64,000 nucleotides of DNA from Mesocentrotus franciscanus (taxonomy: Eukaryota > Echinodermata > Echinoidea > Camarodonta > Strongylocentrotidae): the NCBI GenBank assembly GCA_037976565.1, contig CP137671.1, forward strand, positions 22,941,019 through 23,005,018, read 5' to 3'. The position numbers were made by a program, and so were the translations under genes. Positions 55,229-64,000 of the stretch are shown one piece after another; the first letter of the stretch is position 1, and each line of letters begins with the position of its first letter. The notes beneath the pieces were generated by a model that had not been told where the DNA came from, ran no database searches, and worked only from the letters and a program-made list of their open reading frames with translations.

Positions 55229-56560
55229 CTGATTGTATGATATTTTGGACACATATAGCGCTTTATGAAAGTTGTATTATTCTTAAGCTTTTTTTTTCTT
55301 CTTCACATATCACACATATTTGAAGGCGCTACCACATTAATTTATTAAAAAAAATCCTGACGTCCCCTTTGATTGTCATTATATTATTGTCATTACTTAA
55401 TATAAAATACAACATATCAATTTCTCTTTCAACGGAAACAGATTACTTTCGATTCTTGAACACTTTCAATCAGTAAGTTTAGGTTAGTTTGGTAAAGTTA
55501 GGTGCAATATGGATTCCAGTATACCTTCTCTTCTGGGTAAATCTACTTGAAAAAAAATATATAGCTAGGTGCAGTAATGACCCTAGTCGGATTTAGCGTC
55601 TGAAATGGGTACAAAGTTTTCCTAACCATGACTGGCTAGTGGTCATTAACCAATGTTTATGCTTGAAAGTACTAATCTGATATAATTCATCTCCCACAAC
55701 CCCCCTCCCCCGACAAAAAAAAACATAAAATAAACATTAACAAAAAACATATATATATATCAACATTTATTTTACAATTATTTTCTTTCATTCATGAATA
55801 GCAATATAGTAACATTTCTTTATTTTTTTATTTTTGAGGGGGGGGGGTATAAAGTGGACCTTTGACCAAATAACCTGGGCCACTATCCCCAAACCACCAC
55901 CGAAAAAGCCCCTGCAGTTTTGTACCCACATGTAGTTAACTTCAGACCACTATTTCAAAATTCAACCCGGACAACTAACCCTTCAATACTACCCACGGAC
56001 CACCACTACCGGACAACTATACCTAATCAAACAGCTCAGAGGCGGCTCAGACGACTGTCCCCACATAACTCGTATAATTTCCACTGCGAGCATGCGCCTG
56101 TCTGGGCAAAGAGGGGGTTGGGGTGGTGGGAGGGTAGTGGGCCCCACCGATCAATTATCTAGGACAATGTCATGATTGATCATGGTAATGCAGACCCCTG
56201 ATATATGTGGTAGATGGTAAACAATAATATTCGTTGTCATCATGGTTGTGATTAGAACCAATACATCGAGTGACCCTAGTAGAAATAAGTGCTTCAATGC
56301 ATTACATTTTGGAAACTTGTTGTACTTTTTAAGTTATAATGAGGACAAAACTGTGTATATGTCTTGCCAAATAATTTTTTGAAATATATATAATCGTTAT
56401 TTTATTCATTTCCTGCTCTTCGTTCATATAGTTATCTCACGAATCATGTGGACTTTATTGATTTGCCATCGGACGCACATGTCCTGTATACCACCTTTTA
56501 CTTCCTTCATTATATATGTAATGATAGAGTATGAAGATTATCGTTTATTTGTATTTCCTT
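55229..56560. other. Unassigned DNA
   Basis: A/T-rich to about 55800, then a G run (55839-55848) and a moderately GC-rich part. No gene recognised; frame 55920-56162 has no motifs. Confidence 0.4.
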
Positions 56561-56564
56561 TATT

Positions 56565-56645
56565 TTCTTCTTTATCATCATCGCACCATCATCATCATTG
56601 TCAGCATCACCAACATCATTATCCTAAGTATTATCATTATCATAA

Positions 56646-56686
<41 letters not shown>

Positions 56687-56930
56687 CTATCATAATCATC
56701 TTCACCATACCATCATGATCACTTTCATCATCAATATCATCGCCAACATCATCATCATGATCGTCATTAGGACCACCAATATCATCTTCTCCACACCATC
56801 ATCGTAGTCATTGTCAGCATCATCAGCATCATCATCAATATTATCACCAACTTCAGCATGATGATGATGATCATCATCATCATGAGGACTACCTTCATCA
56901 TGACTTTCGTCATGATGGTTACAGTGTCGT
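56565..56930. repeat. Imperfect ATC/GAT microsatellite region
   Basis: CATCATCATC with interruptions over more than 350 bases, the purest run at 56645-56688. It causes the Ile/His-rich open frame at 56446-56718, which I reject as a gene. Confidence 0.95.
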
Positions 56931-57301
56931 TACAGTGTCGTGGACATTAATTATTATTTTGCTGCTGGGAAGATGATGAATAGATTATTTCTCACTAATA
57001 ATATACATAATTATAAGTTTTACTTGTTTTTTCTACTCTTTATCAGTTTCATCATCACGCTACGATCATCAGGAGTGCTTACTTTTTTACATATATGTAT
57101 TCAAGGCTCAAAATACACGGGGGCGATGGACGATTCGCCCCCGTGAGCTACGTAATCGCCTCCGTCAGATTGCTCACGGGGGCGGTTGCAAAATTAAAAA
57201 TCGCCCCGTGGAATTATAAAATAAAGATTGTCTTTTCTGTTTATAACTTTCACACAATATTGAGCTTCAACTTTCAAACCTTAAACCAATGAAATGGAAC
57301 T

Positions 57302-57673
57302 ATGGAAGTTAGATTGGCAAACAGGATATCTCGGTCGAATTTTTTGGTGTCTAGAGGCCGCCATATTGTAAACAAATGTACGCTTATTCGCCGGAAAATG
57401 GCGATATATCTCCCATCTCCATATCTCTATGAGTATTACCGATACAAAGAACGGAAGCTTGCAGTGCAGTGCGCCCGTCAGCAGTGGCTATACTGCGCCG
57501 GTAGTACCGGTGTGCACGCTGCCGCCCCGTATCTGCTGGAGCTAGAGAGGCGATCGCGCAAGGACCGAAACATGGAGAAGTTTTTCGTTGTGAAAAGCGT
57601 GAATCCTCTGAAATCTGGTGATTCCAAAAGCCCAGCAAATAATGAACCTCAACCAGTAAATCACAGGGACTGA
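57302..57673 (+). CDS. N-terminal frame of the hAT element
   Basis: 124 codons open from the ATG at 57302; a second candidate start is the Met in RRKMAIYLPSP near 57398. Contains YLYEYYRYKERKLAVQC, LLELERRSRKDRNMEKFFVV and NEPQPVN. MEKFF-type N-termini occur in some hAT-derived proteins; that comparison is from memory. The last three residues and the stop are supplied by the MITE inserted at 57664, so the frame is truncated. If the MITE and one AATCA copy are ignored, the frame stays open into the LINE-like fragment to a stop shortly after KTKERM (around 58020). Ankyrin, zinc-finger or catalytic motifs are not seen. Probably not functional as transposase. Confidence 0.45.
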   Translation: MEVRLANRISRSNFLVSRGRHIVNKCTLIRRKMAIYLPSPYLYEYYRYKERKLAVQCARQQWLYCAGSTGVHAAAPYLLELERRSRKDRNMEKFFVVKSVNPLKSGDSKSPANNEPQPVNHRD

Positions 57674-57946
57674 TCTACGGGGGGGGCGGGGGTTAGGGGG
57701 AAAGCATCACTTACGGGGGTTCAAAATAGCCCCCAAAAGAAAGAAGAAAAAAAAAATAATAATAATAATAATAATAAAAAATCGCCTCGCCGCTACGCGG
57801 CTCGTGGACGATGCTCTGCATGTTAGTTTACGGGGGTTCAAAATAGCAACAAAAAAAAATCGCCTCGCTGCTTTGCGGATCGTGAACGATGCTGCGCATC
57901 GTCATTGGGTCAACCCCCTTAGCAAAAAAAGCTAGATCCGTCCCTG
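57664..57946. mobile_element. Small MITE nested in the hAT element
   Basis: Ends CAGGGACTGATCTACGGG and the inverse of CAGGGACGGATCTAGC, flanked by AATCA (57659-57663 and 57947-57951). The interior has two copies of TTCAAAATAGC with AAAAATCGCCTCGC and an AAT run. A 5-bp duplication with CAGGG ends could be a hAT-like subgroup; class uncertain. Confidence 0.75.
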
Positions 57947-57951
57947 AATCA

Positions 57952-58185
57952 ATTATTGAGAAGAAGAGGAAGACCAAAGATGTTGTGGAAAGATATGGTT
58001 AAGACTAAAGAAAGAATGTAAACACGGTTGCTCTAAATGATGAGGAGGAAATAATGTGCAGAACGGGAGGAAATGGAGAGATGTCATCACGTACGGGATG
58101 AAAGTCAGTAACCCTATGTAACTTGTACGTTTGTAAGAGGGAAATGCCGACTTAATTAAATAAATGATAATGATGAAATAGCAAA
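57952..58185 (+). pseudogene. LINE-like C-terminal fragment
   Basis: RRRGRPKMLWKDMVKTKERM is followed, after stops, by CRTGGNGE-like sequence. This recalls the RGRPKxRWxD tail found at the C-terminus of several non-LTR reverse transcriptases. The fragment ends in TAATTAAATAAATGATAATG, similar to LINE 3' tails. Confidence 0.45.
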
Positions 58186-58317
58186 GAATTAAGGAGTATT
58201 ATGGGTACTAATTCAATGGAAATTTGTATTAAAAATTTGTACTTTTTTTTTTTTGGGGGGGGGGAAGAGCCCCCGTGGACAAAAAGTTAATTTGAGCCCT
58301 GTATGTATTTGTATAAT

Positions 58318-58601
58318 CTGAACTCGACATTAACCCTTGTAATAGTAAAGTGCTGTTGAAACAAAAGCTCCACGATATGGATTATTTTGGAGTTTCGAGC
58401 GATGCTTGTCTTTAGGTTGTTACTCCGAACCTGATTGTGAATGAAATGAGAGAATCTTCCCTCGAATGAGGAAGTGTTACGAAGCCTCCCTAGGGACTCT
58501 TGAATATTTTGTGTTACTCGTTCTTGTTCAATGTCCTCGTTCAATAACCCATCTGTGTTCATAACAGCGTAGACGGGCGGTTGGAATGTATTCAAGGGCA
58601 T
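58318..58601 (-). CDS. Open frame, possible exon, unknown
   Basis: The minus-strand frame from an ATG at 58601 contains MNTDGLLNEDIEQERVTQNI, ESLGRLRNTSSFEGRFSHF and NLKTSIARNSKIIHIVELLF. The composition looks protein-like, but the frame runs into the hAT target duplication at 58309, so it is cut there. An upstream ATGACAGATTCGGAAACTG (around 58638) followed by TTAG then GTGAATG could be a preceding exon with donor. The corresponding inverted copy lies at about 58810-58900. No family is recognised. Confidence 0.25.
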
Positions 58602-58905
58602 TCACCTAACTCTACAGTTTCCGAATCTGTCATGTTGCCCATAAAGTTGGAATAAGTTTTTCTTATCTCTTTTTATGAAATGATTGCGAGAATAAAATGT
58701 ATACTTGATACTATAGTTTATATCTTCTCGGAACTTTACATTGTTCGGCAAAGCTCTGGGAAAATATAAACTTCATCTATCATGAATAATCCACATTCTC
58801 ATAATCACCTCATTAAAATAGATAAGAAAAGTAATTCCAACTGTATGGGCAACATTACAGATCAGGAAACTGAAGAGCTAGGTAATACCCTTGCAACTGA
58901 GTCGA
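58602..58905. repeat. Inverted duplication
   Basis: 58602-58690 and 58805-58900 are inverted copies (AGATAAGAAAA, ATTCCAACT, TATGGGCAACAT, ACAGAT, GGAAACTG, GAG.TAGGT). The spacer is about 110 bases. Confidence 0.65.
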
Positions 58906-58944
58906 CATGTCGCCTGCGGATCACCTCTTCGACACTTGGAAACA

Positions 58945-59333
58945 CAGGGGCAGATCCAGCCGGCGGCAAGGGAGGGGGCCTAAAAAGGGGCCCACTTCGT
59001 GCGAAAATTTGAAAATCGTGCCGGTCGATTTTTCGCTCAATGGGGGTAGGTAGTGAGCAAAAAAAAAAATTTGGCACCCGAAAAAAAAATTCCCCTCTGG
59101 GAGGGTATTTTTTTTTCCATCGCCACCCCCCTTTGGGCGCCAGGGGTAGTGAGCACAAATTTTTTTGGGGGGCACCCGAAAAAAAAATTTCCGTCCGGGA
59201 AGGGTGATTGTTTTTTCCACCGCCACCCCTTGGGCGTCAGGAGGGCCCATCTTCTTTTTTCAAGAAAAGGGTGTTTTTACCTGTTTTTTCCTAGGAGAGG
59301 GGCCTGGGCCCCGGGCCCCTGGATCCGCCACTG
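58945..59333. mobile_element. hAT-type MITE with internal tandem repeats
   Basis: Ends CAGGGGCAGATCCAGCCGG and the inverse of CAGTGGCGGATCCAGGGG. Flanked by TGGAAACA (58937-58944) and TGGTAACA (59334-59341), an 8-bp duplication with one mismatch. Inside, GGTAGTGAGCA, CACCCGAAAAAAAAA and TTTTTCCATCGCCACCCC recur two to three times. Open frames here are shadows. Confidence 0.8.
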
Positions 59334-59341
59334 TGGTAACA

Positions 59342-61215
59342 ACTACCTCCGTAAAACTACAGCCGGATAAATAGAGATAGCTGCCTATTATTCATGCACT
59401 TAGGGAGGTATATGTCAACTTCAAAATTAACATCTACATCTCTACTTTTTTTGGGTGGGGGAGGGGGTCATTTTGTTCTCCTTTTCGAAATCAAATAGCT
59501 GCCTATATTCTGATACCGACTGCCCAATCCTTTTTAATCAAGCGTTAGATGCGGGTGTGCTTTTATTGAATATCATGTTTGAAATAAAGACAATGATCAG
59601 TGCATTCCCAGCCCAAACTAAGAGATGGTAAAAAAAGGCGAAAGGCAAAAAGGAAAGACATTGAAATGATTTCTTTATTTTCTGTGATCATATACTAGGC
59701 AAATGTTATATTTGCTTCTACATACCTTTCGCCTCGTTTACAATATGTGCAAATGCAAGTCTATATATACATGATACATAGCAATTGAATATTGAGCTGC
59801 AGGGTAAGTAATATGAAAATGATGGTTTGGGTTGAGAATATCAATATATTATACAGCCTAAGATAGAATGGATGTCAATGAAACAGGGATATTTTTGTTT
59901 ACTATTTACGTAAACATCTATTTACTATAACTACTATAATTAGTTAAAAAGCAGGATTTAAGTTATAATGGTGCGTAATTTATTGTGTACACAGCGGTTA
60001 GATATTTGGTTTTTACTTTAACTTCATATTTGTTTGTAATTTTAATTTCCGGAACTTTAATTTGTGAACCAACAAATGTGCATTTGTAAACCACTTTTGT
60101 ACGCGTTGCTATTGGTTCGATAATGCAATTGCCGATTCTTTCGATGTTACACAAACGCACCAAATATGATATGGATCTCTGACGTATACGCAATCCGTAC
60201 ATTTTTTTCCTGTTCTTTTTTATTCCTTCATTCTATTGGAATATTTCAATTCGGAAGTGTCTTGGTAAATTTCAAAAATTAAAGTCACTTTTTAGGTTTA
60301 ATTCTTTTGTTGTGTTTTATCATTTTGAATCATTTAAAGTTAAATATGATGTACTCGACTCTTAAATGTACGAATTTATCGAACGCTACGCGATCGAACC
60401 GAGTCGACGCGATCTGTTGAACCTAGTATAATTTTTTTTTTATCATTCTGATTGTTTTAGTAATGTTATTTTGCTTTCGTATGTATTTAATATAATAAGA
60501 ATAATCATGATGAATGTGGGAGCCGCGAATAGTTCTAGGTGTAACTTTAGAGGTAGGGTATAACATAATATGAAATCAGACTCCATCTAACTTCTACTTC
60601 CACTGGAAAAAATAGATCTAACGTTAGCAAGTTAGACGAGGATCTAGACTATAATTATGTTATCATGATGATGGAGGATCCATGTCCTGGACCAAAGGCA
60701 TGGTGGCCTGGGCCTGGCTTCATAAGCTACACTGTAACTAACAGTTCCACACTTTGCTTTCAGCAGCCATTAAAGTCATATTAATTCACAATTTTAGTGT
60801 TGTATGCAAATATCTTCTTAATTCTCTTACCTAGTTCTGCATATTCTTAAAATAAGCCATTGACAAAATTACTTCAAATAAAATTAATGTCAACAGTTAA
60901 CACACGTTTTCACATCTATTTTGATGCCAGTTTGTGTTTTTGTTGTTGGGGGAAGAATTAAAGAATAAAGGGTCCCTAAGGCTAAGGCTACGAAGGGTAT
61001 AAATGTGATGTAATTTTAAAGTTTACAGATGGGAATTTCAACATGATTTCAAGCTATATTTGTCCAGGGAGTAGTTGTCCGGATACGAAATCGGTTTTTA
61101 TATAGGACGGATGTTTTCTTTCCAATTATACCAAATAAATCCAAAAATAAATGAATTAAAAAATGGGCAACAAGTCACAAGTTCAAAATTTAGATGTTAG
61201 CCTCTCTTTAAAAAC
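59342..61215. other. Unassigned AT-rich DNA
   Basis: No gene supported. The minus-strand frame 59963-60202 (79 codons) has a plausible composition but no motifs. A CpG-rich patch with GCGATCGAACC and GAGTCGACGCGATC lies at 60380-60415. Confidence 0.4.
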
Positions 61216-61227
61216 AAGAAATAACAT

Positions 61228-61278
61228 ATCGAAAATAATATCGCTAGTGATATTCGTTTGTCTCGCAATGTGGTCAAT
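61228..61278 (-). mobile_element. 51-bp insertion matching the Penelope-like remnant
   Basis: Flanked by an exact 12-bp duplication AAGAAATAACAT (61216-61227 and 61279-61290). The inserted bases (ATCGAAAATAATATCGCTAG, then TGATATTCGTTTGTCTCGCA, then ATGTGGTCAAT) equal the first 51 bases of 45453-45622 except for one base. The hammerhead part is absent. So one end of that sequence is shared and the other was truncated on insertion. Confidence 0.75.
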
Positions 61279-61290
61279 AAGAAATAACAT

Positions 61291-62120
61291 GTTGATTTGC
61301 ATCATTCATTATTCTGTCTAGAAATATTCTCATATAATATTGACAATGTTATCTTAACCAAGTTTATAATCATCTGCCTTGATCTGTAAGATATATAGAT
61401 GTACTTTTTTCATTCAGAGTATAGATGCAGACATATTCCTCGCTCTCTATATATTTTAGATAATTATAATGTACAGTTTCGATCTGACGTAGATATGGGT
61501 AAACTGTACCATTACTACTACCGTATAGTTATAATATTTTGTAGCTGTACTAATACAGTTTATAGTAGATAATAATATATTGTATCGATCTGTAGGGGAT
61601 GAAGATATACTCTTTTCATATTTAGTCAATGTAAGTTAGATGCAAGTATATTGATTTAATATGGGGACACGTCCCCCCTCGATTTTTTTAGGGGGATCGT
61701 CCCCCCCCCCCGGAAAATTTGAAAAGGTGCACACAAAAATGTATAGCAAATACTGACTGAAGACTGCAACACACTTTTAGGCTCTAGAGGGCCCAAGAGT
61801 GCAGCGTTTAGACAAATAAAAATGCAAAAATCTTCTCACTCGGGAGCTATCCTCCCTCGCATAATATCCTTCAAAGTGTACAAGAAGTTATTGTAGAAAA
61901 GTGTGAAAAAAAGTATATTGCTTGTTTTTATACTATAGTTTTTTTAATATAACAAAACTTCAAAAACTGTGAGGGTAGTCACTTCCGTCACCTTCACCCT
62001 CTCGTTCACTATGCTCCTCGCGCTGGCGTACAGACGGAGGCTTGGGCAGTTGCCCCCCAATTCCTATATGTGGTTTATTTCTAATTCGATACCAGTGATT
62101 TACAAATGTTGCTAAAATGG
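61291..62120. other. Unassigned DNA with short repeats
   Basis: GATCTGTAAGATATATAGATG-like phrases occur at 61380, 61590 and again at 62643. GGGGACACGTCCCC and a C run lie at 61663-61705, looking like transposon termini. No gene. Confidence 0.4.
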
Positions 62121-62134
62121 CATGATTATTTTCC

Positions 62135-62420
62135 CTGAGCTTCCGGGGCTCTGCCCCCTGGATCCCACCAAGGGCCCTAAAGCGTGCCCCTGGTAGCTCA
62201 TCTGACCGTAATTAAATGCCTAAAACCCCTGAGCTTCCGGGGACTCCGCCCCCTTAACGCTCATCTGACCGTTATTAAATGCCTAAAACCCATGAGTTTC
62301 ATGGGGGCTCCGCCCCCTGGACCCCACCAAGGGCCCTAAGGCGGCGCCTGGATGCTCATCTGATCGTAATTTAATGCTTAAAACCCCTGAGCCCGCAGGG
62401 TCTTTGCCCCTGGACCCCAC
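62135..62420. repeat. GC-rich tandem repeats, about three units
   Basis: Units of roughly 85-120 bases. They contain CCTGAGCTTCCGGGG, CTCCGCCCCCTGGA, CCCACCAAGGGCCCTAA, GCTCATCTGACCGT and AATTAAATGCCTAAAACCC. Units differ by deletion of the CCCACCAAGG part. They lie in otherwise AT-rich DNA. Confidence 0.75.
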
Positions 62421-62868
62421 ACCAATTTACGCTCCACATGCTTTGCTCTACCTGATCGTAAATACTTTAGCCCCCCACTTTGAAAAACGTTCCGCGTGGC
62501 CTTGTAAGAATGGTGGTGATGCGGATTTTTTATTCCCCCAAACGTTTTGGGTCATTACGCCACTGGTCCCTCGTCCCTCGCATTTCGTCCCCCCTTCCGG
62601 TCATAAAAAGAAATCGCCGCCCCTGCCTGTCGATATAATGCATTGATCTGTAATATATATAGATATAGTGCTTTGATCTTTAATAGATGTAGGTGTACTA
62701 TTTTGATATATTTACCCCGGTACCCGTATGTGCATTTACATATCTTTCCCACATTGGTTTTCCCAGTTCATTCCAATATAGTACCCATACGGGCATTTAA
62801 ATATCTTCCCCACATGTGTTTGCCCAGCTTATCCCCATATGATATCCTGTGGCTAGTTCGTCATAGAT

Positions 62869-63257
62869 TGCGTTTATCGTGTCTTGCCACTAGGAATCAG
62901 CGTATTTCTATATGTACATATCGAACCCCACTATACGAACGTGTTTTGCGGGATGTCGTGTTTATCGACTCTTCACGATTCGAAATAAAGGTCTTGTCTT
63001 TGCGCCGTTTGACCCGGGAAGCAGATTAGCCTGGGAAGGTTCGATTTGTATGTGTGGTTCAAAACAGCTTTGCGTTTATCATCTCTCAGAAACGTGATTC
63101 TAGCTCTATGTCACATTCAAAACGCACTTTTTTCGGCGTTTCAATATACCCATATCTAAAGACGTTTGAAAACAGGTTTGCGTTTATCACCTTGAAAATT
63201 TGCCTGAAAGACGTTTGAAAACGCTGATTTTAGGCAAAAAAATGTACGATAAACGCA
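62869..63257. mobile_element. Candidate MITE with TGCGTTTATCGT ends
   Basis: TGCGTTTATCGT (62869-62880) and its exact inverse (63246-63257). GCGTTTATCA occurs twice more inside, near 63071 and 63180. The target duplication is not clear, so limits are tentative. The frame 62643-63029 overlaps it and shows no motifs. Confidence 0.4.
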
Positions 63258-64000
63258 CACATAGACCTACATCCCTCTGTAGTTCAATTGTACTTGACTT
63301 TACCCCTAAATTTCAGTATTTGTTTTGATGTAATGTGAAATAAAGGGAATGCACTTTTATGAGTACCATTTTGATTAGAAATTAGTAATGGCAGCCAATT
63401 TTATTTTATTATTTAGACAATGAAAAAACTCATGGCGACATGGTACTCAAATATTGTTTTAATATGTCGAGAATGAAATACATTGCAGTAGAATAAGTGA
63501 TTATTTTTGTATATATTGTAGCTATCGAATGTATTACTTCCAGAAGTTCGGACTAAATATAAAGATACAATGAAACGACATCGAGTTACATTAGCAAATT
63601 AATTTACAAATATAATGATACATGGCCTTCATTAATATGGACTATACTATATCACAGATGTGCCAAATAGTTCAGTTTTGTAACAGGAAATGGGTTACAA
63701 CAAAGTTAAATTTATCATGCTGGAAAACACGGACAATTCAACGCTGTAGATCAAGGTTCAAGCTACCTTAATAAAGCTTAATGCCTTTTTTATATTAATA
63801 TTCATCTTTCACATGTCAACTGTTGTATACTATAAATACTTAAAGCAGTATGTAGTGATAATATTGCAGCATTGTCCTACATCATTGTTCTCCTTCGGTT
63901 TCGTATTTACCTCATGTTAAATATAATGTTGTCATAACATAGAAACCGAGAACTTCATGTATCCGCTTCCAGTTTGTGCGTTTGGATTTGCAAACAGAAC
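63258..64000. other. Unassigned AT-rich DNA
   Basis: I see no gene, repeat or mobile-element signature to the end of the window. Confidence 0.5.

Larger units (their letters stand above)
57102..58301. mobile_element. hAT DNA transposon, non-autonomous, 8-bp duplication
   Basis: Flanked by TATGTATT (57094-57101 and 58302-58309). Ends CAAGGCTCAAAATACACGGG and the inverse of CAGGGCTCAAATTAAC; the motif CACGGGGGC follows at both ends. The interior holds an N-terminal hAT-like reading frame, a nested MITE and a LINE-like fragment. The 1.2-kb length is too short for a complete hAT transposase. Confidence 0.85.

Noticed and set aside
56446..56718. Ile/His-rich frame
   Set aside because: Encoded by ATC microsatellite.

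Overview
The window looks like nuclear DNA of a marine deuterostome, most likely an echinoderm of sea-urchin type. It is AT-rich, very sparse in genes and crowded with old DNA transposons, MITEs, LINE remnants and microsatellites. It also carries many copies of a tRNA-derived SINE whose body (CCACTCTCCACCCAGGTG) and tail (GCGCTATATAA followed by ATT repeats) I associate with sea urchin genomes. The organism call is inference. There is no bacterial-type gene organisation, no rRNA and no CRISPR.

The backbone is a tandem array of diverged segmental-duplication units that I can align by eye through shared anchors. Unit 0 is the tail at 1-1960. Unit A is about 8641-24830. Unit B is about 24830-25717 plus 37790-44780. 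Unit C is about 44880-52080. Units A and C each carry one intact, intron-free-in-coding, minus-strand gene for a small two-domain immunoglobulin-like type I membrane protein (12717-13676 and 49669-50670). Unit B retains only the first codons and the upstream region (37790-37882), because a nest of transposons about 12 kb long replaced the rest. All three share an upstream region with a probable 5'UTR intron.

The mobile DNA is unusually easy to read, because many insertions still show target-site duplications. (1) 3141-7519 is a 4.4-kb foldback element with 1.7-kb inverted arms and a decayed coding region of an unnamed protein family. (2) 26904-32322 is an almost complete PIF/Harbinger transposon with two convergent genes, a DDE transposase and a Myb/MADF-like protein, each with a single frameshift. 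(3) 34174-35608 and 35612-37480 are two LINE remnants in opposite orientation. The second is interrupted by a SINE and a MITE. (4) 57102-58301 is a hAT element with its own nested insertions. (5) A series of MITEs have TA, TTA, TGA, 5-bp or 8-bp target duplications. (6) 45453-45622 is a short Penelope-like remnant whose minus strand contains all core elements of a minimal type I hammerhead ribozyme. A 51-bp piece of the same sequence sits at 61228-61278, again with a 12-bp target duplication.

Two exon-like segments with good splice signals (24105-24234 plus; 53218-53326 minus) hint at multi-exon genes I cannot identify. From about 54 kb to the right end I find mostly repeats and unassigned AT-rich DNA. 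Boundaries of mobile elements were read by eye and may be off by a few bases. Family assignments are from remembered motifs, not from a search.
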